Translations under genes and position numbers: made by a program
Assembly (NCBI GenBank): GCA_963920665.1
Contig: OY987269.1
Location: 20,524,501-20,588,500, forward strand
Source: Straminergon stramineum
Taxonomy: Eukaryota; Streptophyta; Bryopsida; Hypnales; Calliergonaceae
Length of the DNA stretch: 64,000 nt
Direction: 5' to 3'
Notes under the pieces: generated by a model
Told to the model about the DNA's origin: nothing
The model's database searches: none
What the model saw: only the letters and a program-made list of their open reading frames with translations
Part shown: positions 21,594-35,554 of the stretch, one piece after another
Layout: every line of letters starts with the position of its first letter
How positions within the stretch are numbered: the stretch's first letter is position 1

Positions 21594-24319
21594 TTAATTT
21601 TTTAAGCAAGTGAAGCGGAATTTCATTGCAAAGGGTGAAATACAAGCACACCAGACACAAGTGGCCTCACGGAGAAGGACTGACAAAAGATGACCATACA
21701 TTTTGAGTTAGGGCTTGTTCAATCTTAGGTCCCAAGTTCCAAGTCCCACCACATTCTCAAAATCAGATTGGTGTAAACAAGGAGGTTTGGCAACCCTATC
21801 AATATTAGGTGACTACGGCATGGGAAAGACTTCTGGACTAAGAGAGAATTGTATGGAAGCAGACCATGGAGTCTATAATGAAGAAGAACCTGCCTATGGT
21901 TGCCAAAATTAAGTTTTCTTATGTATTTTAACACCTCATAGACATAGCATTTTATTTTTAAAATAATAGATTAGTAGAACTAAGGAATTTGGTAGGGCTA
22001 GAAATCATTGAGTGTATAGAAAATTTGAAGGATTAATATTCTAATTGCCTCCTTTCAATACTAGGTGGATTTCAACTACCATGAGATAGTAATTAGTGGT
22101 TCCTATGTGGGTGCGATGAAACACTCAAACGAGTTGAGGAGGATCCCAATTCAACGGGGATACTAGCCAATGAGGCTAGGGCTTGGTTGTTGAAGTATTG
22201 GACTTAGGGTCTTGTGATCCTTCTCCCTCTCTATAGAGATCATGCAACAAAGCCAAAGCAAAGCAAGTGATACCTTCCACAAACCACAACATTTGGCCAA
22301 ATACACCTAAAAAAACCCTTCTAAACCACTCTTCAACACATCTCAATATTCAATATCCTAGGAAATATGAAAATTTCGAGTCAAGGATTCACAAGAACAA
22401 TGCTTCATAATAGTCATCAATCTAAAGCATTACCCAAATTTGCTTCACTTGTACAAAATTGATGATTGTGAAAAATAAAACATTATGAAATTGCCTTCTT
22501 TAGTAAATGTAGAAGATGAATTTTCATAAAAAAGAAGAAGAATCTAATTTTGACAATTGAATATTGTGAAGTACATTGAAGTCACATTGGAGCTTCAATA
22601 CACATATCTCTAACTTCCAATGACCTAATTGAAATGCAAATCCCAACCAGGACTAAATATGCTATAAAATCTCATCTAGTGAAGGAAGGACCCAAAATCT
22701 AAACCAAGGATGTCATATTAATAAGTACTTTCAATTTGAGGTTGACTTTCTTTTTATAGTAGAGGATTTAACAAATTTAGCCAATATCATTTTGAGTTTG
22801 AAGGAAATTGGTCAATGGAAGATTGATATTATAAGAAATAAAATGGTAGATTTTATATTTGAGGGGATGCAATTGGTGACTATTGAAGGAAAAAATCCAT
22901 TTCTTTAGAAAAAAGAAATGAACTCATGGAGTTCCTAAAAATTTCCAATAATTGGTATGAAGGCTCAAGACTCAGAACAAAAATAAAGATCTAGCTCAAA
23001 TTCCAAGTCCCAAATCTAGATTCTTTTCATATACTTACCTTTTTTCTCTGTCACCTCTAAGGAAATCTTGCTACCGTTGATTGCCAAACAATTTCATGGA
23101 TGGTTTTATGTTTCATCTATTCCAACCATATAAAGGGCTTATGGTTTGAATAGAGAGATGCTAATGTTATGGATTAATTTTTTAAACATAACTACATAAG
23201 AGCATTTATAGTTGATACTAACAACAACAAGCATACTTAATCCTTAAAGGATATTGGTGCTTTTAGGCCAAAAATTGCTTCAAAATACTCATATCCTAGG
23301 CAAGGCTAAAATGTACATCTATATTTATTCATAAAAAACAACAACTAGAGGATCCTTTGGTTACCTTGTTAGAGTTCTCCTTCCTAAAATTTTAGAATAA
23401 TAAAATTTCCCAATTGCAAGATCATGATGCTTGAATTTCCAATAGAAGTATTTTCAACTTTTTTAGAATGGTTAGGTTTCATCTTCCAAACTCCTTACAC
23501 AAAATTGTGTAAGTTCTACAATTAGTATCTCTCTATAATATTGAATAAATGAATTGGAAATACATATAAAAAAATTTCATAAATTTTTTTAATATTCATG
23601 CTTCAAGAAAATAGTAAATAGAAGGAGGTAAATTATCATTTAAAAATTCTACATTGTTAAGAATTTAGTTATGGAATTGAAAAATTCAAATTCCAATGGT
23701 TGTAATGTTCTAATAATCAATAGGCATTCTGTGTTTTACTTTCTTCAAAAAATAATGAAAATGGAATCAAAATAAGGATGTCAAGGTTTTATTTTGAGTA
23801 GAGATTAATTAAGTGCCTGCAAATTGAAATTACTTGTAACTTTCATCTTGTTAATTGAAATAGAATGATTAAAAGCTTTTCAAATATATTTAAGTATAAA
23901 AAATTAAATATTTAAATATGATCAAATATTTAATTTCGAAGAAGTGATTTTCTCAAAATTGCTTGGGTTACATGAACTTCAAAAGAAACTTCATATCATG
24001 CAATAACTCTTTAACCATGAAGTTAGATATTATGAAAATTGTTCGTCTTTGAAGCTACTCTTTGATTTTATGTTGGGTGAAAATTTTAAAGAAAAAAAAT
24101 GAAAATTTCATTTGTAAATTGATAACTGAAAATGCCACATTGCTAAAATTGTTATTTAGTCCCTTAAAGGTTAATTTAAAAAATATATTAATTACTTTTA
24201 TAATTGGATTTTAATGGGAAGTGGAAAAAAAGATTCCGACGCACTTCATCTTGCATTATTTGGACACCGTGTAAATAAGCAATGAAATTTCAAAGTAATG
24301 TTTATAGGATCCTTTGTTC
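20287..24319. other. Gene-free spacer
   Basis: No gene recognised. 20290-21340 is of average composition without a long frame. A CA/AT microsatellite lies at 21534-21588. 21715-24319 is AT-rich, with stretches such as CCAAGTTCCAAGTCCCA near 21730 echoed at 23000, perhaps ends of an old element that I could not delimit. Confidence 0.4.
21534..21588. repeat. (CA)n-(TA)n compound microsatellite
   Basis: About six CA units run directly into about 20 TA units. Confidence 0.95.
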
Positions 24320-25252
24320 TTAACCCCTAAAGACCAAGCTGTGTTTTTTGGCAATATAGATATTTTGGGTAGGTAGGTGTGACTAGAGATTTCCATGTTT
24401 TTAGCCCAAAATTTAATAGAAGATGTGGATGAGGAATATCTTTCATGTGCACTTAATTTTAGGACATTTGGAAATATGAGTTAAAAATTATGGCCTAATA
24501 TGTAGTTTGTTTCTCAACTTGGGCAGTTCGGGCGGATTTGAAAACATAACTTTTTTCAAAAATAAAAATTTGAAATTGGTTTTCTAGATTTATATGTACA
24601 TAAGAAAGCTTTGAATCATTCCATTTTGATCAATGAATCAAAAGTTACGAGATGTTGTAGTTTGCAGGCAATTATGAATTTTCTCCTCTAAAATAAACTT
24701 TGAAGACGATTATTTAACACAATTTTCAATATTTTTGGAAAAAAAATTAAAACATTTGGTGTAGATTGTTTATTGCAACATTACAACCATTGGGATGGGG
24801 ATTTTTCAATTCCACTAATAAATTGTTAACAACTTAGTATTTTGAATCATTCTCTCCATCTTTCTACTTACTATTTTTTTCCTATATGTTGCACAATTCC
24901 AAATGATTTGAAAATTTTCAAGCATGTACCCAACTTTCCTTGAAGAATGATTCCAAAGAATCTCCACCATTTTGGACATTTTTTCATACAAATGTAAGCT
25001 TGTGAAGTGCAGCTGCCCGTTTTTTCGCAGGGCCCCCAAAAGGATTTTTCTCAATTCAAACTCTCATATCTTGCAATCTACACGGTGGAAATATCTGAAT
25101 TTTTTTCACATATTCTAAATCTCGCTTACTACAAGATCCTATGGTTACATAATTCCCCAAATGATATTTTTCTAAAATTTGGTAGTTGTATTGGAAATGG
25201 CAGTTTTTGAGAGTTTTGGGTGACAACATAGTCAAGGAACTTTAGGGGGTAA
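24320..25252 (+). mobile_element. TTAA-type element, 0.93-kb family, copy 3
   Basis: Left end TTAA-CCCCTAAAGACC; right end AACTTTAGGGG-GTAA, where the last target copy differs from TTAA by one base. Length is 933 bp, equal to the copy at 4406-5338. Long shared blocks include TTGAAATTGGTTTTCTAGAT and AAGCTTTGAATCATTCCATT. Small open frames on the minus strand are not conserved in frame with copy 1, so it looks non-coding. Confidence 0.82.
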
Positions 25253-27599
25253 GTTTTGAATGTGTACATCTTGTGTCATCAATATCAAAATTTTAGTGTT
25301 CAAAATGTAGAGATCACATATTAGACCATGCTGTGATTAAGTTATCCCCCAAAAGGTTCAAATAACCCCAAACCACCATCATCACTCAAAAATCAATGTG
25401 TACCTATCTAGAAGAAAGGAGTTTAGAACCTCTACAAAAAAAACTTTGATCCTTCATAACTTTGATCCTTCAAATTTCCTAATTGTCTTGTTGGCAAGTG
25501 AAAGGAGGGTCCAACACATCAAAGAACACCACATTTAAATATGGTATGTGAAAGTAGTAATTCAACATAGACTAGATTGATTTCTAACCATCAAGTTCTT
25601 GGTTTCGGACCATCTTCTAACTATTAGTGTCATGAGACATTTCCTTGGTTTTGAGGGCAAAAGTAGTCTTTAAATGAGCAATTATGGAAGACTCATTGTG
25701 TTGGACAAGGTTCCAAACCAACTTTGGACTTCCACAACTCATAAAAAAATTCAATTCAAGGCTTATAATTACCCAAAAAATTGCAATCCGTGCAATTTCT
25801 ATCTTTCAACATGGCAAAACATTTACATTGCCTTATACTGCCCAGAAAATGTGCAGAATCGCTAAAATGGTGCACTATGGGTAGTTCTACGGTTCTACCA
25901 TATGCACAGTAGCAAAAAGTGTCTGTTTTGTGGGTGCGCATACCTCTGTCCTTCAATTTCATGATTGCCTGATTTCGTCGTCCTTGATCCGTTAAATGGA
26001 ATAAGTAACCTGATACTATAACTTCCCTGTGGCAACTGGCAAGGCTCCTCTGGGATTTGCTGCACTGGAGTGTGCCCTCCACAAGCTTGAACCCCAGGAA
26101 AAAGTTAAGTGTGAATGCATTGAGATGAACGTGATAAATAGTTACATTATCACTTACATTACTTACTGAGCTCAGGCCTGGCTTACTTCAGTAGGATTTG
26201 GTGTAGGATTGATTTCATTTTTTTAACAAGTAGGATTCATTTGGGGTTAACTTTGAGCATCTCCACCATTGGTCTGTAAGCTAGGCGCGCCAAGAGAGAG
26301 TTAAAAGGTTCGGGTTGTTGAACACTTGAACTCAGTTGGCCAGGTTGGATGAGTCCATTTCACTTGCCAATGAAGTGACTTACATTTCAACATATTAACT
26401 ATGCTCAGTTGCTATTATTAGTGACATTTACGGACGCACTTAAGTACTTCTTTGCAGTAACCTTTAGCCAGTCTCAACTGCTACACGGTACTACTCAGCG
26501 AATCCCCAAACTGGCTAAATTTCGCTCGGTTGCTACTTAATTTCTTCATGCCCTCACTCCCCTCAGTGTTAAAATTTAAAGAATCCTCCAAAAATGAATA
26601 TTTGGCTAATTTCTCTGAACATGTTCTGGGATCGCTGCACGGTAACCAGCTCCTTCCATGTGTCCCGATCCATATATTTTAGTTGATTGACCTGCGCAAA
26701 AACACGCTACGTGTCATAACTATTGACTGCCCACACGATTGCTGTATCTTACTTGGTGTATAACCTGACGACTCCAGTAATAAGACAATCGATCAAATTG
26801 CGCACATGGTCAAATTAATTAAAACCAACATTTCCTTAATCAAAATATTAGACACATTAGTTTATCACTACTTCGGACCATTAGCAACAGCTTGACCGTC
26901 GACCAGCTTTGCTATCATCACATACAGTTAATGTAAGTTGTGACCGCTACAGTAATTTAACTTGCAACTTAACAACTGCAGTCTACATCTCTGATACAAG
27001 TCCAGGCCGGAACCATCGAAGAAAAGAGTTCTATTAGCCTCTGACCTCCAAACCAATACCCTGTTCTAGCTAGTTAGTTCTTCTCACGGCAAATTCTTCG
27101 TGTTCTCTACATAGTTCGATCTAGTCTGATCGACTCTAGCTTTGACAGATCAAGTTCTAGAGTCATTTGGAATCGGCTTCCGATCCCATGCCATCTGTCG
27201 ATCGCAAGGTAGTTCTCTTTGGAGCTGATGAGGATCCGGCCATAGTTTTAGAAACCTACAGTGTTAAGTTGTGAGGTTGCGTGTTTGTTTGCATAGGGAG
27301 TTGGTCGATCTCACGTACTAGCAGCTGAAGTCTTCAACTGGATTCTCACTGTACTTACATTAGAAGCGTGTGTGGAGACATGAAAGCAGGTGCGTTTAAG
27401 TCGAAGTAATCCAGTCCTTGGTGGAAGTGTTGTACGTTTTTAGCTTACTAATTAATGAAGGTTTTCTTTACAAGCATAGTCGTGGGTTTAGTTCTCAGTT
27501 TTCGCTCAGTTCAACCAGTTTCAGAGACTTTTGGTGAGCTGAAAATTGTAGCTCAGGGGTAGAGCTGTAGAGGTTTCGGTGCAGTGGAGGTTTTCGAGT
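25253..27599. other. Gene-free spacer upstream of the P450
   Basis: No gene recognised. A lone right-type end ATTTGGGG-TTAA is present at 26243-26250 without a left partner. A 108-codon minus-strand frame at 25756-26082 has no family signature. Confidence 0.4.
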
Positions 27600-28470
27600 T
27601 CGCTGAGCTGATATTCAAGTGAGGAACACAGTAATGACCATATCTATGGAGATTTGAGAAGTTCTACCATTTGTTGAACTTGAAACTTTCGTAGTGTTTT
27701 CAGTGCTATGGACTTCTTTGAGCTTGTTAAACTGGCAAGAGCGAACGCATTGATGACTGTTTATTTCTATTGAGATTCGAGAACTCTTACTGCCAAAGGT
27801 GTCTACTGAGAAATGTGCCAAACCCCAGTGGCAAAATTGAGTGCAAGAAAACCAATATTTAGATACTTCAACGTCGTCAGTTGGTTTTAACATCAACATC
27901 CCGCTGTTGTTTTGTAGTTGTTTCAGGAAAGGTTTTATACCAGAACCAGTAGCAAGTTAGCAACCAAGAGATCTACCATAATTTTTGCTCCGACCAGAAT
28001 CTAGGCAGCTCCGAGTAGTTATTATAGAACTCCATCTGACAGGTCTGGAAGGTGACTAACTGCATCTTGTCATCGTCAGTAAGAATGTTGAAATCAACAT
28101 TCCAGGTTTTAGAGGCTGTGTTTCTTCTAACTCACTTACTTATTTCTACATCCTTTAGTTCTTGAGCTGAACAACAACATCCTAATGTTGATCTTTTAAC
28201 GCCGTTCACCTAGGGTTCACACCAGAGTCAGTCCACAGTAGAAACCAAGAGACCCAAGACAATTTCTTGACACCCAGTGCTAAAAATTTCCCTTAGATTC
28301 ATCTGAGAGATCTAGCTGGAAGGCGAAAAGCTGAATGTAGGCATTGCCATCGAGAATGTTCTATTCAATATTCCAGATGCAAGTGTTTTAAACTGTGTTT
28401 CGCTAACTAGCTTGCAATTTTGTGTGTTCTTTTCCAGCATCCTCTGTTTTTTGAGCTGAAATTTAACACT
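27600..28470. repeat. Degenerate tandem duplications upstream of the P450
   Basis: Segments at about 27955-28185 and 28215-28465 share ordered blocks (AACCAAGAGA, ATCTGA, GGAAGG, AGAATGTT, CAATATTCCAG or CAACATTCCAGG, TGTGTTTC, GAGCTGAA), a diverged duplication of about 250 bp. A second, shorter repetition (27600-27720 against 27720-27830) shares GAGATT and GAGAA blocks. This is the presumed P450 promoter or leader. Confidence 0.55.
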
Positions 28471-28519
28471 TCTTGGGAAAGAGTTTAAATTGTTGTTGCT
28501 TCGTGTAGAAATATCAGCT

Positions 28520-31500
28520 ATGGCGGGGGTCTTCAGCTGGACAGGGTTTACAGGAGCCGCTGCGGTGGTTGTATCAACATTGTTTCTGTGGCTATGGAGG
28601 TATCGATGGCAGCAACGACACCAACTGGAGCCCAAGCACTGGCCCATTCTGGGAGCAGCCCCCGAAGTTCTGAGCAACTTCGACCAAATGCACGATTGGT
28701 TGCTGTCGTATTTTCAGAAGGGGCTCACATCCTTTCGTATGGTGCTACCTGGGATTACGTACACTTACACCGTCGACCCTGCCAATGTTGAGTACATTCT
28801 CAAAACCAACTTCAACAACTTCCCCAAGGTAACTTAACACTCAAACGCAGCCTCTCTTTTAGTCTTTTCGGTAACCTTGTAAGCGTAATAATTTTCTTAG
28901 CAGTTGTTAACTGCACAATCCATGAGTTCCAGTTAACTAGTGGAGTGATTGGAGTCATACCTACAAACTTGGTTTTAGATCAAAATAATGCTTCTTCCGA
29001 CGTTCTCTGAAACAACGTTTTAAACTATTTTGCACACTTGTCATATCATAGTACATTAACTTTCCCCAGTTAACACTCAAACGTAACCTCTTAATTTAAT
29101 TCATGACCTTGTAATAATTCTTGTAGCACCTGTTGTCTGTATGATCCATGTGGTGCAATTAGTGGAGTCATACCCTCATAAGTTTAACCCCGAAAGGACC
29201 AAGGCCATTTTTCTGTCAAAAACCACTCAAAACTGCCATTTCTGCTGCGTTCACCCATAAAATCCAAAAAAAATACTTTAAGAAAATCTAACCGTTGGAT
29301 CTTGTACTTTACTTGTCTCAGAACATGTGGTAAAAATTTCATGAATTTTGACCGCACAGATTGAGAGATATTAGCATTCAAAGTTGGAAAAAGAAAACTT
29401 TTTGAACACTGGCCTGCAATTTCAGATGACTTTGACCACCATTTATTGAAATTTTTTGCACTATGGACTGTGAATTTAAAATTTTTTGTGTTGAAGAATT
29501 GAGTTGATATTCTAGGAAAAAAACTTCAACAGAAAAACTCTTGATTTTCATTCTCTAAAAAATTGTTAAGTAGAAGTAGGTCTAAGATTACATGAAAAAC
29601 TAAATCGTTAATAGCTTTGAGATGGGATGGAAACTCAATAATCCCAACGGTGGGATTGTTCTAGCAAACAAACTTAACTTTGTCAAACAATTTTTTTTGA
29701 AAAATTGTGAAAATTGCATTCAGAAATGAATCCTATAAGTTATTTTTTCAAGAAGATGCTCATATTGCCCGAAAAACAATATTGTTCGTAACTTTCACAT
29801 TACTTATCCAAATGGAATGAATCAAAGCTTCACATGTAGGCAAAAATATAATCTATAAGAAAAAAAAATTAAAAAATTAAATTTCAATTTTTTGTGAATT
29901 TATTTTTCTGCCCAGTGACATGAAAATTATGTTTAAGATGGCATAACTTTTGCTCCTGGGCACTGATTGAAATAAAAATTATATTCCCACGAAGCTAATC
30001 AGTTTTTCTATCTTATGAGAAAGTTTCAAAAAGTTTGACTAAAAATTGAGGTCATAGGAACCTACCCGAAATCCATTTTGTCCCCCGAGGGGACAATGGT
30101 CCTTTAGGGGTTAAGTTACCTAAGATATAGACTTGGTTTTTAGATCACACTTAAAGTTAACTTAAGCTCATTCTTCTTCTGACCTTCTTTTAAACAAAGT
30201 TTTAAAGTAAATATCTTGCACACATGTCATAGGATTATTAACTGGTCTCACCACGCATTCATGAGGTAAAGGTTGTAAGTATAAAGTATCTCATTAAGTG
30301 TACCTCCATAATCAATGTCTGTCATAGATGCTGTCATAGTTATTTCCGTCATCATGTCAGGCATTTAGAATAGTACTGGAAATATTTATTAGAGCTGTAC
30401 CCCGTACCGTATGTCAGTGAAAGAGTTTGAACCTGAGGAGGCGAGATTTAAGAGGTTTAAGCTAGGTGTTCAGCTTAGTTTGAGTCATAGCACCTAATTG
30501 TGACCCTTCTCTGAAACCGACCCCTACGAAATTCCGTTTCATGTGTGTAAAAAAAACACAAAAAAATCCAATCCCTACAAATTCTCGCCTAAAATTTGCA
30601 GTCTGTATTGAGTCTAAGCTATACTCATGAGACTGAGTGCAGGGTTGCATCTGGGTACACCTTATTTTCAGCACTTTGAAAATTCATAGGTTATTCATGT
30701 GGTGTCCAAAAAATGCATTCGAAGAAAATCTAAACTAATCTCCTTTTGACTATCAACAAGACCCCACGAAAACCTTTTCAATATAATATTGGGAACCATG
30801 TTGAATTGCTTATTTGAATGTAGTTAGGTGTAGTTACCTGAACCCATGCGATTTGTTGGGTTGGAGCAAGATGTAAATTTTTTGTCAGGTTGGCACAAAA
30901 GTATGAGGTGGCAGCACAAGATCTTGCACAGTCATGATTCATTGTTTTGAATGATCACAACATTCTTGAGCAGTTGCGTTGTGCACAACATTATAATTAA
31001 AGAATTTAAGATGGTTTCCAGACCGTAAATCGTTAGAGAAAGAATATTTTGCAGTTGTAAAATGTAAGCAAATAGAGACTCTTGCACTCCCACTTCACGT
31101 TGTTGAGCAAAGACACCCCATTTGCATGGGATAATAAAAGTACTGTGGAAAACAAATCCAGATTTTTATTTGATCATTCATCAACATTAATTCCTGAAAA
31201 AAGAAACCATGAGCAAGTGGCTACTAATATATGCCTGTGAATGTCAGAGTTTTGAGTCGTCTCATTCTTTGTTATCTGCTCTCATCTGCAATTAATGGAG
31301 ATGGATGAATTATGGATTTTTTTGTTAGAATGACAGTATTCCATGCCCCATTTTTCCATTCATTTTTAGGACAGGTATACATTTCAGACCGCACGGCGGA
31401 CCAAACGTGAAAGTGCCAAGTTTGTGGAATACCGCCATTTTAACGGAATATCAGTTGAATTCGTATATTCTCCAAGTTGATTATTCAAGAATGTTGTGTG

Positions 31501-34500
31501 ATTATTTAATTGTAGGGTGAGATGTACCATCAAACGTTTGAGAGCCTGTTGGGAGATGGAATCTTCAACACGGATGGGGAGGTGTGGCGGCAGCAACGCA
31601 AGACGGCGAGTTTCGAGTTTGCATCTCGCGTTTTGCGTGACTACAGTACCGTCGCGTTCCGCGAGCATTCCATCATGCTTGCAGAAATTCTCGCCAAGGC
31701 TTGTCATACCCAGCAACCAGCAGAAATGCAGGTAAGCTTAAAAACTTATTATCACACTAGCTTAGTTTGGACAACAAACAAACGTGGACTAATGTTGAAT
31801 ACTAGCCTTGAACTACAACAATTAATAGTGACTTTAAAATTGCCACCATCTCTGACAACAATCGGGCATTTCAGTGCTGAAATGACGTCAAAAAGAGTGA
31901 TGGTTTCAGGTCAATAATGCGTAATGCTTATGAGGAATGAAGGTCAGTAATGGTATGAAGCTGATGTTTTGAAAATTTGGGCTGGCTGGCTACGTACTCA
32001 AGGTAATTGGCCACAATCAAGGCCAAATTTTTCATCTTGAATATTATAGTCTGTACTTTTCAGCTGATAAGGAAGTCGAATTGAGCATAGGTTATATAAG
32101 GATTTTAACATTTGAATGTCAAGAAATGTCAAGATGTATAACTTTCAGTTGCCTCAGACTAAAATAGAAAGATCAAGTATTATAGCCCTAACTTTAGCAG
32201 TCTTTTTAATTGGATTAGATACTGAGAGAGAGAGTGAGAGTGAGAGAGCTGGGGATTGTTGAGAGCATTTCCAGTCTAACTGAAAAATTATTGCAAAATT
32301 ATTGTTCTATTGAAGCAAGAAGCTCTCATTTATACTTTTTAGATTATTTTTTTATTTTAATGATGTAGAGATCACATACTTTGAGGAGAATGATCAAGGA
32401 TTATAACCCCTTAATTTTTTTCATTCCCCATCGATCAATTGGCCTGGGCAATGAGACTGTGACACAGTTACATTGAACACTAAGTAATAAACCTTGACAT
32501 TTATTAGAATGTGCTAAACTAATTATGATGTGTCCTTACTAATTAAAATCGTTGCCATTAATTGTTGACGACCGGGTTTTTTTTTGGGTTATGCAGAACC
32601 TTTTCATGCGGTTCACATTGGACGGGATATGCAAAGTGGGTTTAGGTGTGGACGTGGGCACGTTGTCGCCCTCGTTGCCGGAAGTGCCATTTGCCACCCA
32701 TTTAGACAACTCCAACGAAGCCGTGATGCACCGCTTCTTTGATCCGTTGTGGAAGCTGAAGCAGCGCTTGAACGTCGGCTACGAGGCTGTGCTCGCCCGC
32801 AGTGTGAAGGTGGTGGATGACTTCACGTACAGCATCATCAGGACTCGTCGTGCGGAGTTGCAGGTCACCAGTGCCCAAGGCAAAGAAATGGTGCGTAGTA
32901 TTCATTGATTGATGGCAACTCATGTTTCTAGGTGATGAACTCGCTAGCTAGAAACACAACAAATAAGTGAAATGCTGGGTCAGCCAAAAATATAATTCTT
33001 GACATGAATCTAATATTTGGGGGGAAACCATTTTTGAGAAATACGAGATTCATGTGCAGAATATTCACGATTTGTTGTGACATTTGTCACACCTGAATTT
33101 TTCTTCAAATGAAAAATTTGGCAGGGATGTGGCAATCTTCACTTACTGCAAACAATTTCTGTGCAATTGCGTGGGCCACAGTAATTTTAAATATTGTGGA
33201 TCCCAGACGTGAGTTTAGACCATTCGATCTCCATAGTGTGAAGAGATCTCTAATTGTTTTTGAAGATATTTCAACGCACATTAAAAATTGAATACCACTA
33301 AATTCCTGTCAGGAATTTTAGTATGGTAGTGGAACTTCTAAGAAATAGAGTTCAATTTCGCATTGAATGAGTTGAATGCTGCTGGAGTCAGAGAGAGTTT
33401 GTTTGTGTGACTATCATAATTTCAGAATAATAATATCCATTAATTTGTGGACTTTAATTTGCAGAAAGCCGACCTGCTGTCCCGTTTCATCATGTTGGGC
33501 GAGGACTCGGTGCATAATATGTCCGACAAGACTTTACGAGACATCATCTTCAATTTTATCATAGCAGGTGACCACCCATCCCCTAATTATGGTCATCTTA
33601 CTATATATTTTTAGGTACTCTATGAAAGAATCCAGTATTTTTCTTTTTAATTCCCACATTCAACCGTTTTTTCAAGTACCGAGTCCGGTTATTGTCTCTC
33701 GTTTTAATTTACTCTAAATAGAAATTTTCAATAGATTTTTTTCACTGGTTTTTGGGCGATGCTTTCAAATTGCAACCGTTTTTTTTGTTTTTTTGCAACC
33801 CAATTCCACCGTCTAACTTTGAATTACCCGCCGGGTTTCTCCCAAACACTAGGACTCATATATATTGAAAACCACAAATCTATATGTATGCTTTTTGAGA
33901 ATCTTTAGTTTAATAAGAGTTAATATCATGTCATATTTTGAAGATGACTTAAAACATACTTACTTTTGGAAATTATGATGCAGGGCGCGATACAACGGCA
34001 ACAACCTTGTCGTGGTTTGTATACCTCCTTGGAACCAACCCTGACATTGCTGACAAGATTTACGAAGAAGTTCTCCTTCTCGAGGAAGGTGAGGGTCCCG
34101 AGTACGTGAACTTACCGTTGAGCGAGAAGATGAAGCATTACGCGTCACTACTTTCGTATGATGTTCTATCAAAGCCGCAGTACCTCCACGCTGCCCTCAC
34201 GGAGACTATGCGCCTGTACCCGGCGGTGCCTCAGGTATCTCTCTTAACATGCTACAAAAAAAGGGCTTCACATTCATTGGCTACAAAATGTACTTGAGAA
34301 ATTATGGTTATAGTTGAAATTATGTATTTGGCAATGCCCGTGGAGGAGGAAATTGCGCAAAAAAATGTGTCTGCAAAGATGGCACTCTTTGTCTACACAT
34401 TTTTCTGCTCAATTCCCAATGGCAAAGGGGTATTGCCTGGCGTAAACCTCTCACCAGAAAATTCAGGAAATGGATGAACATAAACTTTTTGGTTGAAGAA

Positions 34501-35554
34501 TTTGTAATGCCTGATTATGCGGGTGGACTTACGTAATGTACTGATTACACGAAATAACTTGCCCAACAAATGAACGGGGAATTTTCAAGTGGTTTTTTTT
34601 ATTACAGTTATTGGAACTTTTACAGACATTTGTGCCACATTATGTCAATTGAAATTTTTGTGTGTGTGTGTGTGTGTTGGGGTGCAGAATGCAAAAGGGA
34701 TATTAGAAGACGATGTACTTCCGGACGGGACAGTGCTGAAGAAAGGCGGACTTGTTACTTATGCTTCATATGCCCAGGGTCGGATGACCTATATTTGGGG
34801 TGCAGATGCACTTGAATTTAGACCCGAGAGGTTCATGAAGGATGGCAAGTTTGTTCCTGAAAATCCATTCAAATTCAGTGCTTTTCAGGTTTGTAAACCT
34901 CGTGTCCCTCTTTCAAGTTTTCGAATGCCTGCAAACAATATATGGAAGTCTTATCTCATCGAAAACAAAATCGTACATGATATGAACAACGCCTCTATAC
35001 TATACTTAAAAAGCATCCATAATTTAAGTAGTTGATTATTATGATTTATGTGTCTTTTGTACATGAAGTGAGTCTTTGAAGCGATACCATGTGCTTTTTG
35101 GCTTCAAACATGTTTTTATCTTTGTGGTTAGAGTAGTGATAACTCACGATGAAAAGTTGATCCATTTTGTTAAAACTTGTATGTCAAAATCAAAACCAGT
35201 TTACAAACTACATTGGAGATTCAATTGGTCAAATTCATTTACATAACACAACTAACCAAAATCTCCCTGCCAACTAATGTCCCCATCTATACTGATTACT
35301 ATAACCAAATCCTTTACATGACATTGATGGCGAAATTTGTGTTCAAACTAATAACTCGTTGGTTTTTTGAACAGGCCGGCCCTCGGATCTGCCTCGGAAA
35401 GGACTCGGCATATTTGCAAATGAAGATGGTCATGGCCGTGCTGTGTCGTTTTTTCAAGTTCGAGTTGGTGCCGGGCCAACAAGTGAAGTACCGAATGATG
35501 GCCACTCTCGTGATGGATAAAGCCGGCGTTCAAGTGATGGTGAAAGAGCGGTGA
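28520..35554 (+). CDS. Cytochrome P450 of the CYP86 clan, CYP704-like
   Basis: Heme mono-oxygenase, probably ER-anchored. CYP704 members studied in plants omega-hydroxylate long-chain fatty acids for sporopollenin or cutin; that substrate is inferred. Seven exons join in frame: 28520-28828, 31516-31731, 32597-32890, 33465-33567, 33984-34234, 34688-34888 and 35375-35554, giving 517 residues. A hydrophobic anchor is followed by HWPILGAAPEVL, then MHDWLLSYF, NVEYILKTNFNNFPK, SLLGDGIFNTDGEVWRQQRK (C-helix WRQQR), FTLDGICKVGLGVDVGTLSP, I-helix AGRDTTATTLSWF, K-helix ETMR, FRPERF and the heme loop FQAGPRICLG with its Cys. All catalytic motifs are intact. Start is the first in-frame ATG. Intron 1 (2.7 kb) holds a TTAA element. 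Subfamily was judged from memory of CYP704B/A sequences. Confidence 0.93.
29184..30114 (-). mobile_element. TTAA-type element, 0.93-kb family, copy 4, in P450 intron 1
   Basis: Left end TTAA-CCCCGAAAGGACC, right end GGTCCTTTAGGGG-TTAA; the inverted ends agree at 11 of 13 positions. Length is 931 bp. It lies in opposite orientation to the copies at 4406, 9493 and 24320. It keeps the single TTAA at 29566-29569 where copy 2 has a 175-bp insertion. It is removed with the intron and breaks no exon. Confidence 0.85.
34659..34678 (+). repeat. (TG)n next to the exon 6 acceptor of the P450
   Basis: Ten TG units end nine bases before the acceptor AG (34686-34687) in place of a pyrimidine tract. Confidence 0.85.

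Noticed and set aside
25756..26082. 108-codon minus-strand frame
   Set aside because: No recognisable domain, repeat-rich surroundings and no splice partners; cannot be supported as a gene.
26243..26250. Lone GGGG-TTAA terminus
   Set aside because: No left partner with CCCC after TTAA within 2 kb upstream, so an element could not be delimited.
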